Of a stretch of DNA of 64,000 bases, positions 46,501-51,217 are shown in pieces; the stretch's first letter is position 1; each line of letters begins with the position of its first letter. The stretch comes from Agrypnia vestita (taxonomy: Eukaryota; Arthropoda; Insecta; Trichoptera; Phryganeidae). Both the position numbers and the translations under genes were made by a program. The notes below the pieces were generated by a model. It saw only the letters and a list, made by a program, of their open reading frames with translations. It had not been told where the DNA came from and did not search any database. The stretch covers positions 62,001-126,000 of the forward strand of contig JADDOH010001545.1 of assembly GCA_016648135.1 (NCBI GenBank), given 5' to 3'.

Positions 46501-47277
46501 CCATTTTCATTATCAAATGGCGTCTTCGATTTAAACTACCTACTCTAAACAAGTTACCCAGTGGAAACAAAAGTTTTCATAACTCCCAAGGCCAAAATCT
46601 TTCCGAAAACTAAAAAAAAACTATAACCTAAAAAGTACATGCCTACCAAGCAAGCTAAGGTAAAATTTTATTGAGATTTGGTGATTTCCCTTCATCTCTC
46701 AGCCGTCTAAATAAATAATACTTACAAATAAATAATACCTATAAATAATGAAGCGGAAAAATCTCAAATTTAATTAAATAAAATTTTGCTCGATTTGGCA
46801 ATGGAAAACTTGAGCGTAATTATGGTTCAGCACATTAGAGAATGGTCCTAAAGATTCTGATAATCCCAATTGACAATTATTAGGCAGAAACAAACACAAC
46901 AATTGATTCTTTTTTATCCATTATCAATGCATACATTTAGAATACAACATCAAGATTCGAGGTTATTTTTAAACGAAGCATTCCGGAAGTTATGGAGCAG
47001 ATCATGAGATTGTCATAACCGACATGCATTTAGCATTTATTCTGCGCAAAAGTAATGACTTTAAAGTTAAATTGAATGATGAATAATGAAGATTCAACAT
47101 GTAGTAAAAAAATATAATTTTAAAATTTGACTATAGATTCAATATAGCAGAAAAATTATAAATATGTATTACCTTAGATTCAATTGAAACTTCTTCTTTA
47201 TAACCAATCTCCTTCTTCAATCTCTTTAAGAAATTTGGTTCTTCGGGTTTAATGTAAGCGATATTTCTTTTAGACAT
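13006..47277 (-). CDS. KIAA1143: KIAA1143 homologue (DUF4604 family), three exons, whole gene span
   Basis: Join on the minus strand: 47277-47173, 41325-41193, 13151-13006 (105 + 133 + 146 bp). This gives 127 codons plus a TAG stop, and the frame stays open across both junctions. The protein starts MSKRNIAYIKPEEPNFL, close to the known KIAA1143 start (MSKRN, then a Y-[IV]-[RK]-P-x-E-P motif). The middle has an acidic stretch followed by PQIVVLAPGDLS, matching the family's PQVVVLKKGDLS core. The C-terminal exon has RVIFKPRGKSG, a lysine-rich tract and a final SFDDDCDED, like the human SFDNEDENE end. No membrane segment or signal peptide is visible; the protein is small, charged and probably soluble. 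Family function is not established. Both introns have GT and AG ends. The size is slightly below the human protein. Identification rests on motif order over the full length. Confidence 0.93.
13280..13480. other. Locally GC-rich block, unassigned
   Basis: CGGCGGGCACAGTG, GTGCGGCCGCACCGCATCGC and CTTGCGCGGGGTAGCGCGG stand out in AT-rich intron DNA just upstream of the LINE relic at 13490 and could be part of it or a separate element. No convincing frame. Confidence 0.4.
13490..13862 (-). pseudogene. LINE reverse transcriptase C-terminal relic
   Basis: Minus-strand translation: RKVEAFEMWLYRRILNVFWV, then DGVTNAEVLWRVEKTRSI, then after frameshifts GPKYRL, GKRRIS.LRNLRY and a GDGT-like end. This matches the IEAFEMWCYRRML-WTDHVTNEEVL-GRRRISWLRNLR-MIANLR order at the end of insect LINE ORF2 proteins. 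Several stops; 5' truncated as usual for LINE copies. Confidence 0.85.
13900..16420. other. Intronic AT-rich stretch, nothing recognised
   Basis: No coding, RNA or transposon signature found on either strand. An A-rich run lies at about 14346-14370. Short frames here are chance. Confidence 0.5.
16431..16517. mobile_element. Small foldback MITE, near-perfect hairpin
   Basis: TAACAGATTGTTAGTTAACT, TTGTTAAAACCACTACCA, a short loop with GTGGTA repeats, then the exact inverted arm ending CAATCTGTTA. Arms are about 38 bp with essentially no mismatch, indicating a young insertion. Confidence 0.85.
17190..17640 (+). pseudogene. Penelope-like element: end of RT region plus terminal repeat
   Basis: Translation RAKRICQDEYLQQEMITLSD, ALEGNGYQKRQIQRVIR, then GIAFLPFTGHH matches the region after the reverse transcriptase in Penelope-like elements (RA..IC....L..EL..L...L..NGY....I, then ..LPY.G). 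It is followed by CCTGATGATGGACCCTG ... CGAAACGTCGG and GATTCTGAGTGGCCGTGAAA, the non-coding terminal repeat. The latter block is shared with 5670-5700 and 34718-34835. 5' truncated; no catalytic YADD part present. Confidence 0.65.
18022..18134. mobile_element. MITE with 9-bp target duplication, MULE-like
   Basis: 113 bp, ends GGCCCGAATACAG and CTGTATTCGGGCA, flanked by the direct repeat TAAGTCTAA at 18013-18021 and 18135-18143. Arms continue with TTTAAATGATTTGAAGGTTA and its partner. A 9-bp duplication is typical of Mutator-like elements. Relatives: 8593-8690 and 25734. Confidence 0.85.
18145..18490. mobile_element. Foldback MITE, variant of the CAGGGTGT family
   Basis: Left arm has ATCAATGTTCAAATATTGAT and CTTTTGTAAAACGTTGGAC; right arm has GTCCAACGTTTCACAGAAG and ACATTGATGTTGGAACATC, i.e. 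inverted halves around a short centre. Ends are eroded. Confidence 0.65.
19195..19265 (-). pseudogene. LINE 3' end fragment
   Basis: The minus strand reads CATCCTCTCTGCCTATCCCC then GGAAACGGCGTAATGGTA, matching the CTCTGCCTACTCCCACGG ... GAAACGGCGTGATGGTAA end of the LINE at 23335-23640. Only the last codons and 3' end survive. Confidence 0.65.
19850..20530. other. Isolated CpG-rich block, no assigned gene
   Basis: About 600 bp of strongly GC- and CpG-rich sequence in an AT-rich intron. Frames are open over up to 176 codons on the minus strand and 106 on the plus, as expected where stop codons are rare, but none resembles a known protein. CTGATGGTGGACCCTGACAC at about 20479 faintly resembles the Penelope-like terminal repeat. 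It could be a promoter-type island, a noncoding exon or a foreign insertion. Confidence 0.5.
20935..21135 (-). repeat. tRNA-derived SINE with a 74-nt tRNA-like head (20993-21066)
   Basis: The minus strand 21066-20993 is tRNA-length. GGCTGAT pairs with a final AGCAGCC except one position, TGTAATTGGTAGTA gives an A box, and GGTTCGAATCC a perfect B box. The anticodon arm is imperfect, so no amino acid is assigned. Flanks carry imperfect direct repeats GTTTGTTTATA(T/C)(C/T)CA at 20920 and 21136, as for retroposition. The tail (CAAAATATTTTTTCATTGAT) is shared with the copy at 48519-48786. Confidence 0.7.
22060..22135 (+). repeat. Dispersed repeat D, copy 1
   Basis: GAATTCGAGATTTTATAGCC, then TATAGGAAACATGATTTTGG and AAGGAATA. 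Recurs at 30195-30275 in the same orientation and at 23215-23290 inverted. Confidence 0.7.
23215..23290 (-). repeat. Dispersed repeat D, copy 2
   Basis: CCTTCCAAAATCATGTTTCC, then ACTCGAATTCAGTA: the reverse complement of the copies at 22060 and 30195. The neighbouring GGCAGCAATA and CAGTCA(C/T)CGAGGATTA are also shared with 30145-30180, so the true unit is longer. Confidence 0.7.
23335..23640 (+). pseudogene. LINE ORF2 C-terminal end and 3' tail
   Basis: Translation ERMNEKRTVRKIYNASVYG, ARKRERPRKTWHDQISQILE, ACMRRCMNVDEARVV, then SIVSAYSHGETA and a TGA stop. The W/ER.N-R..K..Y...G.RKRGRPRK.W.DQ pattern followed by a MNVDEAR motif is the C-terminus of an insect endonuclease-reverse transcriptase LINE. 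The frame from about 23377 to the stop is intact, so this is among the younger fragments. The 3' end is GATGGTAATGAGTAGTA plus an A-run. Confidence 0.85.
23760..24860. mobile_element. 1.1-kb near-perfect palindromic (foldback) element
   Basis: The left arm starts TTAAGGCGATCGTCTGGCAG. The right arm ends with the inverse CTAGACGATCGCCTTAA. Matching blocks run inward on both sides: CACATTTTTGTATGG, AAAATGAGATATTTCC inverted, GGCCTTTTATGACTGAATGG, GCAATTTATGTTTTAAAA, and near the centre TATTTAATCAAG(A/G)C. The fold point is about 24315. There is no open frame. The ends fit a TTAA target, or TTAA may simply be terminal. Confidence 0.9.
25127..25648. mobile_element. hAT-like non-autonomous element
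   Basis: About 520 bp with TAGTGATGTGCCGGAT at the left and ATCCGGAACATCACTA at the right. Several subterminal (A/T)CCG(C/T)(A/G)GATA(C/T)GGAT motifs lie within 80 bp of each end, typical of hAT transposase binding arrays. Flanks CTAAGGGC / CTAGGGCC resemble a decayed 8-bp duplication. No coding capacity. Confidence 0.7.
25664..25722. repeat. Short inverted repeat
   Basis: TTTGATCAGTAGTAAT and ATTACTACTGATC face each other around about 30 bp, immediately right of the hAT-like element. Confidence 0.55.
25734..25800 (+). repeat. Half copy of the CCGAATTCAGAGTC MITE
   Basis: GGCCGGAATTCAGAGTC, AAAACTTAGATAATTTAAAG and GTTAAGGTACG match the left arm of 18022-18134 and 8593-8690. The right arm is missing. 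Confidence 0.65.
25876..26190 (-). repeat. Dispersed repeat E, copy 1
   Basis: AACCCATAAAAACCAAGTTT, CTCCCTTTCTCATTT, TTTTATCGTCGCCACGGGTC, TTTCAGCTCGATTGGATCAC and GGGTTAAAAATCGATCCAAA. The same order recurs at 63599-63930, and inverted at 33529-33772 and 41993-42322. No frame conserved among copies. Confidence 0.8.
26607..26849 (+). mobile_element. CAGGGTGT-family MITE, half copy
   Basis: TA-CAAGGTGTACAGGAACTAG, CTAAAATGTTCGAACAACC and CATGACCTAATATCAATAG match the left arm of 2882-3319. It is cut by the next copy at 26850. Confidence 0.75.
26850..27095 (+). mobile_element. CAGGGTGT-family MITE, copy nested against the previous one
   Basis: CAGGGTGTACCAGACCTAGC, GAGTCTAAAATGTTCAAGC, AACCACGACCTAACATCAA and TTCACTTTAATACAAGTCG. 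Only the first half and centre remain. Confidence 0.75.
27950..28255 (+). mobile_element. CAGGGTGT-family MITE copy
   Basis: GTCGAAAATGTTCAAGCATG, AAGGTTTTTATCATTTTATT, a centre with AGCGAATGAATTTTTCATTG, and the right end CTATTAGACATCCCGTA. Both arms partly present, diverged. Confidence 0.7.
28623..28698. repeat. Exact two-unit tandem duplication, period 38 bp
   Basis: ACGTCAGTGGAATATTTACA plus CCTGAATTTTATT occurs twice back to back, with differences only at the unit ends. The near-identity points to a recent local duplication. Confidence 0.9.
28700..30190. other. Intronic AT-rich stretch, little recognised
   Basis: No coding signature. ATCCTGACGAAGGACCATTGG at about 29295, followed by GCTGAAATATTTTGATATT, resembles the non-coding terminal part of Penelope-like elements, but too little is left to assign. 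Confidence 0.4.
30195..30275 (+). repeat. Dispersed repeat D, copy 3
   Basis: TACTGAATTCGAGATTTTAT, ATAGCCTATAAATTTATAGG and AACATGATTTTGGAAGGAAT, as at 22060-22135. Preceded by the same GGCAGCAATACTC and CAGTCATCGAGGATTA blocks as the inverted copy near 23120-23190. Confidence 0.7.
30740..30860 (-). pseudogene. LINE reverse transcriptase fragment
   Basis: Minus-strand translation NGIMVPILMYGSEAWSW, then KRNESRLIAVEM. This is the (V/I)(L/M)YG(S/C)E(A/T)W motif that follows the RT palm in insect LINEs. One internal stop. Same region as 39545-39620. Confidence 0.75.
30880..31054 (+). repeat. hAT MITE family F, right-end fragment
   Basis: GATAGGAATATTACGAGATG, AAAAAGTCATGCTTCT and the end TCACTGCACGCCTCTG match the right half of the complete copy at 45689-45912. 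Confidence 0.65.
31155..31260 (+). repeat. hAT-type terminal sequence, CAGTGGCGTGCAGTG
   Basis: CAGTGGCGTGCAGTGGGTAT followed by TTATGCTGTGACC. It is the outward-facing equivalent of the family F end (CAGGGGCGTGCAGTGAGAAC). The rest is AT-rich and cannot be aligned with confidence. Confidence 0.5.
31540..31582 (+). repeat. Poly(A) run of about 42 bases
   Basis: Uninterrupted A-run preceded by a hairpin (TTCTAGCCGTA ... TACGGCTAGAA at 31497-31536). It could be the tail of a retroposed sequence or a simple repeat. Confidence 0.85.
32470..32746 (+). mobile_element. CAGGGTGT-family MITE copy, part of a longer inverted repeat
   Basis: TTGCAAGGATTTTATAATTTG, ACATAAGTTACTGTAATGATAG, GGCAGGAATCCACCTGTAAG and the end GACTAGCTCTG-TA. 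Left terminus eroded. Confidence 0.65.
32640..32875 (+). repeat. Left arm of a long inverted repeat (partner 35110-35325)
   Basis: Includes the MITE end and then GAGGTCAAGACATGATTGTT, ACGATAACGCAAAC, ATCGGTAACAGAA and AATATTCGATTTTTTCGTAAA. The reverse complement of 35110-35325 gives the same blocks in order, so homology extends well beyond the MITE. Confidence 0.75.
33529..33772 (+). repeat. Dispersed repeat E, copy 2
   Basis: ACTCGTGGCGACGATAAAAA, CAAATTTTCGTTTAAATTTT, GGAGAAGGCGCGAAACCTAT, then AAAAACTTTTTTATGGGTTA. One end is missing relative to 41993-42322. Confidence 0.75.
34172..34701 (+). mobile_element. Non-autonomous Helitron, copy 1
   Basis: 530 bp. Starts A|TCTATACCTATAAAACTCA and ends CTAG|T, the A-T insertion pattern of Helitrons. 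Eight bases before CTAG is a hairpin, ACCCG-TGCAACGC-CGGGT. The interior is about three tandem units of roughly 125 bp, each with TTTGGAAACTTAT, CTTTAG, CGGCGGGTAACATAGG and CATTTCCCCCTATTC. No Rep/helicase coding. Same family at 42733-43402 and 62844-63361. Confidence 0.9.
34718..34835 (-). repeat. Penelope-like terminal-repeat fragment
   Basis: Minus strand: TTGATGGACCCTGCAATGGC, GAAAGGTCGTAAAAACACG and GATTCTGAGTGGCCGTGATA. The same order as the non-coding end of the Penelope-like relic at 17500-17640. No coding part. Confidence 0.65.
34836..35000. other. Short GC-rich block
   Basis: GACGGCGGCGTCAGGGCTGA, CCCCGCGGCGGCCGCCCGCC and neighbouring sequence. Both strands have open frames of about 60-70 codons, expected from base composition. 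Abuts the Penelope-like fragment and may be its continuation. No protein recognised. Confidence 0.4.
35110..35325 (-). repeat. Right arm of the long inverted repeat (partner 32640-32875)
   Basis: TTTGCGTTATCGTAACAATC and ATGTCTTGACCTCTAT are the reverse complement of the left arm; then AGGTGGATTTCCGCCTTGAT and CATTTTCGAACC-type MITE sequence follow. Spacer between the arms is about 2.2 kb. Confidence 0.75.
35525..36010 (+). pseudogene. Second mariner transposase relic (C-terminal half)
   Basis: Starts with VISDEKWVIYK-like codons (catalytic DEKW motif), is then disrupted, and continues in another frame as RTTLQRLEQFEWETMLHPPY, SPNIAPSDYH, then GWKNINSVGEVKTVLEEYF and ISEFWKRG. HPPYSPDLAPSDYHLF with the third catalytic Asp, and FNS.EEVK..LE.YF, are mariner hallmarks. 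Divergent from the 3355 copy. A 49-bp hairpin (35670-35718) is inserted mid-gene. Inactive. Confidence 0.85.
35670..35718. repeat. Perfect 20-bp-arm hairpin inside the mariner relic
   Basis: AGTCCACTTTTAATCCCAAA and TTTGGGATTAAAAGTGGACT separated by a 9-base loop. The arms are exact while the host relic is full of mutations, so the hairpin is younger. Confidence 0.9.
36344..36488 (-). mobile_element. TA-flanked MITE M, copy 2
   Basis: CAGATGCCGGCAAACATGTT to AAGTTTGCCGGCAACTG, 145 bp, TA at 36342-36343 and 36489-36490. The interior (CCACCAACGAGACCC, GTCTTCTGCGCATACCCCC) is inverted relative to copy 1. Confidence 0.9.
36500..39540. other. Intronic AT-rich stretch, nothing recognised
   Basis: No gene, RNA or transposon signature found. 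Minor features: GTTAGTGAATATT twice near 38805-38832, and a partial inverted repeat at about 38842-38884 (GGCCAGTTGGATTGAACCG against CGGTAATTCAACGGCC). Confidence 0.45.
39545..39620 (-). pseudogene. LINE reverse transcriptase fragment
   Basis: Minus strand: VPIVIYVSEAWY then QKRDERTV. It corresponds to VPILMYGSEAW at 30740-30860, so the two fragments come from the same LINE family. Confidence 0.6.
39620..41110. other. Intronic AT-rich stretch, nothing recognised
   Basis: No coding or repeat signature beyond A/T runs. A purine-rich GAAGAGAAGAAGGATGAAG block lies near 40700. Confidence 0.4.
41193..41325 (-). CDS. KIAA1143: KIAA1143 homologue exon 2
   Basis: The acceptor is TTTTTGTTTCAG, then the exon reads RESLPRGPEDLPELEDGEV, the conserved PQIVVLAPGDLSADQVEAEQ core, and ARIQK. 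It ends one base into the next codon (phase 1) at AAAG followed by GTCGGC, a somewhat weak donor. The leftover G joins AA of exon 3 to make GAA (Glu), keeping frame. This exon is far more GC-rich than the surrounding intron. Reading through the donor gives a short tail unlike the family, which supports splicing here. Confidence 0.92.
41993..42322 (+). repeat. Dispersed repeat E, copy 3 (most complete)
   Basis: CTTACTCCCTTTCTTTTAAC, CTCGTAGCGTCTGCTTG, TTTGGATCGATTATTAACCC, GCTGAAACTTTGCAGGCAGA, CTCGTGGCGACGATAAAAA, GGAGTAGGCGCGAAACCTG and TTTTTATGGGTTATTTTTTT. About 330 bp. Compared with E4 (63599-63930) it is a full-length unit in the opposite orientation. Confidence 0.8.
42440..42553 (+). 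repeat. hAT MITE family F, right-end fragment
   Basis: TTCCTATCACAATAATTAAC, CAGATTTTAATTTTTCATAA, CAGATAAATATTTAATTTC and the end TCACTGCACGCTCCTG. Confidence 0.7.
42733..43402 (-). mobile_element. Non-autonomous Helitron, copy 2
   Basis: 670 bp, inverted. On the plus strand: A|CTAGCTGTTCATACCCGGCG at the left and TTTTATGGGTATAGA|T at the right, i.e. 5' TCTATACCC... and 3' hairpin plus CTAG on the minus strand. At least four tandem units with AACAGGGGGGAAATGTTGCC and AACATATCAGGGGGAGGGG, one more than the other two copies. A chance 92-codon frame runs across the units. Confidence 0.9.
43765..44150. mobile_element. CAGGGTGT-family MITE copy
   Basis: CAGGGTGTCTCACAGCCAG at the left, inverted halves around AAGCGAATTTCTCATTATCA, TAACTATTATGTCATGGATG and the eroded right end GCTATGGGACATA. 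Confidence 0.7.
45207..45302 (+). mobile_element. TA-flanked MITE M, copy 3, internally deleted
   Basis: 96 bp, CAGTTGCCGGCAAACTTCTT to GGCGGCTACTG, TA at 45205-45206 and 45303-45304. It lacks the right-hand internal GCGCAAAC/CCCCC part and most of the right arm. Confidence 0.9.
45689..45912. mobile_element. hAT MITE family F, complete copy with 8-bp duplication
   Basis: 224 bp. The left end CAGGGTCATGCAGTAAAAAC and the right end, read inverted, CAGGGGCGTGCAGTGAGAAC pair over about 35 bp. Flanks CTTAGAGT (45681-45688) and CTTAAAGT (45913-45920) match at 7 of 8 bases, the duplication length of hAT elements. Non-coding. Confidence 0.88.
45950..47150. other. Intronic stretch, nothing recognised
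   Basis: No coding or repeat signature on either strand between the hAT MITE and exon 1. Confidence 0.4.
47173..47277 (-). CDS. KIAA1143: KIAA1143 homologue exon 1 (start codon to donor)
   Basis: Encodes residues 1-35, from MSKRNIAYIKPEEPNFLKRL to the end SIESK. The ATG is at 47277-47275. The exon ends in phase 0 with AAG followed by the donor GTAATA. The start is chosen because MSKRN is the conserved family N-terminus and no upstream in-frame extension resembles the family. The basic stretch KRLKKEIGYKEE corresponds to the human RFKERVGYREG segment. Confidence 0.93.
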
Positions 47278-47480
47278 CACAACTCACAACATCGGTATTA
47301 AAAATAAACTATAAGCACACACATTTAGAGAAGCGCACGTATTGTAGCTAAGACGAGACAAACAAAAAAATCCAAACACTGGAGAGACCGTTACTGACAT
47401 ACGGACCACTCACAAACTGCCCCTGATAAATTTCGAGCGGAACTGACTGGAATTGACCGAAGTGACGAACAGCGGTTGAC
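47278..47480 (-). promoter_or_regulatory. 5' UTR / promoter region of the KIAA1143 homologue
   Basis: Stretch immediately upstream of the minus-strand ATG. It is less AT-rich than its surroundings and free of recognisable transposon sequence, as expected for a small housekeeping-type promoter. No TATA box or initiator could be assigned. This is inferred from position only. Confidence 0.3.
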
Positions 47481-47499
47481 ATTATAACCAAAGAAAAAA

Positions 47500-48430
47500 G
47501 AATATAATAATAACAAGGGCGAAGACACAGATCAAAGATATTGGAAGACGAGACGCCATAGAGGAAATAAATTTAAAGATTCGACACCATAGACTTTTTA
47601 TTAATGTATCATACACGCGATATTAGGCTTTACACAAATTATACACAGGGCAATTTTTGTTTAAATCTATAAAATATTGTAAAGTGCGTATTACTGATGT
47701 ACGTATTACACTGTAAACACAAAAAATAATTAACAAAGAGTTTTCGTACTCACTTATAACAATACTTAAAACAATAATAGATAAAATATTTTTGCACAAC
47801 GCCAGCGCTCGGAATTTCTGAATATGTTTCCCTGTGATGATATGCAAAGAGGATAGAATGCCACACAGACATGCAACTCTCACATTTTTACATATCGTTG
47901 AAGGTTGAAGCTGGTAACGGGGACATATTCCACTCCATAACTTATTTAGAAGTGACAGATCTTTTTCCGGTAACGAGCTAAATTTCTGAGCTCACATAAT
48001 ACATTCTTCTTACTATCCTCTCCTCTTTCGTTCAACTGTTTAAACAGGTACATCAAAATATAGCTTGATGGCTGGATTATAAATTAAAATAATATGAAGA
48101 TTTGAAATTAACAAGGAATAATGAAATTATTCCTACATACTGTACTTTTCAGAGATACAAGATTTTCCTGTTTTCACATTTCTTTCGTTAGTGTACGTAA
48201 AAACATATTGTAACACATTTTTTAACCGCCATATTTGCGTTATTTTCACACGTTAATCGTTACATCGAAAGATGTTTTAAACATTTTTTTATTTAAAATA
48301 AGTTCCAATTATAAATTTTAGTTCGAAAATAATTTGAAATTATTTTAATATAATAAATATATTATATTTTATTTTATTATAATTTACAGCCGAATTATAA
48401 TAATATAATAATCAGCCCAAATGTCAGGAA
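47500..48430. other. Stretch upstream of the KIAA1143 homologue, nothing recognised
   Basis: An 86-codon minus-strand frame (47623-47883) is hydrophobic but has no family resemblance, no supporting splice structure and AT-driven composition. Not called. Confidence 0.4.
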
Positions 48431-48518
48431 AATTACCAAAATTCAATATATATTAAAGAAAACACATTCTCATTGTGAAGTTGCAATTTCAGAACAAAGT
48501 TCTGTGAATTATTTAACA

Positions 48519-48786
48519 ATTTTTATTAATCAATTTGAAAAGGCATACATAAGCGAAGGTGTTCGTGACTATTGCACTATAAAAAGTTGATTGCTTTAAA
48601 AATGGAATAAAAAATGTTAATCAATTAAAAAGAGACTACATATAAGGTTGAAAAATTTTCGTTAACTTATCAGAGTGCCGTGGCGAATTGGAGGTCTGTG
48701 GTTCGAGTCCCGGCGGAATTTAAAATATTTTTTCGTTAATTTGATTTTTTCTGTAAGTCTTTTCTAATTGATTAATAAAAATTGTT
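48519..48786 (+). repeat. Second copy of the tRNA-containing SINE-like family
   Basis: Ends are inverted repeats: AACAATTTTTATTAATCAAT and ATTGATTAATAAAAATTGTT. Inside, GTGCCGTGGCGAATTGG then GTGGTTCGAGTCCCGGC (B box) and AAAATATTTTTTCGTTAAT parallel the minus-strand unit at 20935-21135, with a shortened tRNA-like region. Confidence 0.65.
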
Positions 48787-49942
48787 TACCAAAATTTAAA
48801 TTTACCCTGCAATTCATACATAAGAGCAAAGCATCATAACGTTTTACATCCATTTCGAATATTAAAAAATTCTTGAATATTATATGTACCTATGTATGTA
48901 TATACCTACATTTAAATAAGTACCATTCATAGAAATAATGATTGTGTGGTGAGCCTATTCATTCTGTACATAAAAAAACATTGAATGGAAATGCAATGGC
49001 TGAAGAAAATATAATAAAATGAAGTATGTTGATGAATTCGCCACACTGTACAGTTTACTATTATCCTTGTTCATTTTCAACAATACTGTAGGTATATTTT
49101 TTTCCTGGCGATCTTCTGCGTATAATCTATTATTATGTTATCTATGGTATAATCTACCAATCACTGTAAAGTGTGAAGTCCAAAATGGCGACTGTTGGCG
49201 CATTCGACGAAAAAGCGGCGGGTTTTTGCGAAGAAGTTTTTGATTTTTAACATTTTTAATGGCAAGATGAATGCTAATTATTGGTCCATTCGATATTTTC
49301 TAATGCTTCATTAATCTCTAATACATACATTTTGAAATTTTCTATCTTTTTCTTCTAAATTTAATTTAATTTTTTTATATATAAACATTTTTAATAAATA
49401 AAATTTAATTTAAATATTTCTAAAAGCGTACTGCGTATTACTTCGTTTCCATACAATTAAATGCAGCAAATTGATGATACTATTTTTAGGCAGGAACGGA
49501 CCAGAATGATGTTCCAGAGACTCTTAGGTACTAGCTAGCATTCTATTCAGCAATTTTCTCCAATGAAATACATATATCTATGGATAACATTATAGTGTCA
49601 ATATAAACAATGCATTAAAGAAACTGACGATGATAAAGCGTAATCTACTATAGTCCGTCCAACTTATCTGGAGAATAAAGGAGGGCGTCCCAATCGTTGT
49701 GGTATTGCCCATAGTGTAAAAATTCTCTAATTTGTAGGGAATTTTATACAAATTCGTTTTTTCTTAAACAAGTTATTAAGCAGTATACGACACGATAAAA
49801 AACAAAAAATGTAAACTAACGTACAAATAAATGTATCAAAATATACATTCGTAAAATACACAACGTCACAAAATGGCGTTTTTTCAAAATCAAAGAAAAA
49901 TACCATTTTCAGGAAAAAAAACAAACAATAATAATTCTTTTA

Positions 49943-50125
49943 GGCTGGCGCCACATTACGCAGATCTTCCGCCGCGTTTTTTCCGTTGCGCCAAATCGGC
50001 AAAGCAAATAGATCGACCGATCATCCGCGTAGTGTGTTTAATAAGCGCATATTGTATGGAAAGAAATGTAGCGATGTTCCACGACAGAAGAGACGCGGCG
50101 GAAGATCCGCGCAGTGTGGCGCCGG
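49943..50125. mobile_element. GGCGCCACA-type MITE nested in the Tc1/IS630 element
   Basis: Left GGCTGGCGCCACATTACGC, AGATCTTCCGCCGCGT; right ACGCGGCGGAAGATC, CGCGCAGTGTGGCGCC. Inverted arms of about 40 bp, much more GC-rich than the host. TTTTA on both sides may be the target duplication. Open frames across it are compositional. Confidence 0.8.
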
Positions 50126-50203
50126 TTTTATTCGGTGTCTCATACCTAATGATCATGACCACCATGTTTAACTCAGTAACACCTAAGGATATCAATCGGT
50201 TTA

Positions 50204-50343
50204 GGGCCGTTGTATCAACTTGGTTTATAGTAATCTTTCGTTCAAAGCATAGATATTTTGCATTTTCCACCGATCAACTTGCTCTCGTAAAAATCTATGC
50301 TTTAAATGAACTATTGCTATAAAGTAAGTTGATGCAACCAGTC
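50204..50343. mobile_element. MITE family H (GGCCCGGTTGTTTCAA), copy 1
   Basis: GGGCCGTTGTATCAACTT at the left, AAGTTGATGCAACCAGTC at the right, with inner inverted CAAAGCATAGATATTTTGC and GTAAAAATCTATGCTTTA. TTA precedes the left end and TTTAA follows the right. Relatives at 54559 and 62467. Confidence 0.75.
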
Positions 50344-50487
50344 TTTAATGTGCATAAATAAAAAAGTTTATTTTTGAAAAAAGATGTTTATACAAATGAA
50401 CTCGTTAATGAATTATGTAATAAAAAGTATAAATAATAAAAATTCTATGTAAAAAATTATCGAATAAAATATGTTCTAAAACTTTTC

Positions 50488-50814
50488 TCATCTTACGGCT
50501 TCTAATTCAATTTTTCCACTTATCCTTGTTCTTTTTTTCCGGGTGTAGACATTTTAATGCCCATTTCCACGGCCACTTTACCTTCTTTAACTATTTTGTA
50601 AATTGCCGATTCAGAAATTGTATAATAGTAAATAAAAAACTAAGTATGGGAAAATCATTATAATTGCATGGCAGCATTAACCTAAAGTGGCGGCAATAAG
50701 TCTATGAACAAAATCAAACGGTATAATTGGGGCTTTTAGACGTTGTTCCTCTTCAAAAAACGTGTGCATTTTGAAGATTATTTCCCGAACACCGCTTTTA
50801 ATGGTTTTTGGCAT
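50488..50814 (-). pseudogene. N-terminal part of an IS630/Tc1-type transposase, broken
   Basis: The minus strand from ATG at 50814 reads MPKTIKSGVREIIFKMHTFF, EEEQRLKAPIIPF, LIAATLG and a stop. After a gap it resumes SESAIYKIVKEGKVAVEMG, MSTPGKKRTRISGKIELEAV. The GVREII...F-x5-6-E ... VAAATG-(V)S..T(V/I)..I.KEG ... STPGK(K)R pattern is the N-terminal helix-turn-helix region of DDE3-type transposases of insects. The catalytic domain is absent. The frame is interrupted by a stop and about 40 bp that may be a decayed intron. Confidence 0.7.
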
Positions 50815-51217
50815 GGTGACAATCTAAAATGTTCTTAAAAAACTATCGAAACTGTCGTGAACCTCTCTGTAAACAAAGTCTGTCAAAGGTCCGTCAGCTG
50901 TAGATAATCCAATATGGCGTCGTTAGTTCCAAATTTGGCCATTCTTCAGATAAGTTAGACGGACTATACTTACATAAAACTTTCAATATATGAAATCATA
51001 AAATTTTCTTACATACCTACACAAATAATCACTCAATAGCTACCTATTACTAAAAATAAATACCTACAAAAAACTTTTACACATTAGATCTACTATAATA
51101 ACTCCTCACATAAACCAATGAAGGAAATATCAAGAAACTCCAAGTGATGCAAAAAAGGGAAATGAGAATCACATTAAATCATATAAGAAAAAAGTATATA
51201 CACAGAATTGTCTAATG

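Larger units (their letters stand above)
41326..47172 (-). other. Intron 1 of the KIAA1143 homologue
   Basis: About 5.8 kb, from GTAATA after exon 1 to TTTCAG before exon 2. It holds repeat E, a hAT end, a Helitron, CAGGGTGT and M-family MITEs and the complete hAT MITE at 45689. Confidence 0.85.
49651..50966 (-). mobile_element. Tc1/IS630-type DNA transposon, degenerate, with nested MITEs
   Basis: 1.3 kb with TIRs of about 28 bp: TAGTCCGTCCAACTTATCTG at the left and CAGATAAGTTAGACGGACTA at the right, each flanked by TA. It encodes a broken transposase start on the minus strand (50488-50814). Two MITEs (49943-50125, 50204-50343) sit in its left half. The TA duplication and the transposase type agree. 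Confidence 0.85.

Noticed and set aside
49873..50322. 149-codon plus-strand frame and its 104-codon antisense partner
   Set aside because: They cross two MITEs with inverted repeats inside a Tc1/IS630-type element. Openness comes from the GC-rich MITE, and no protein family is recognised.
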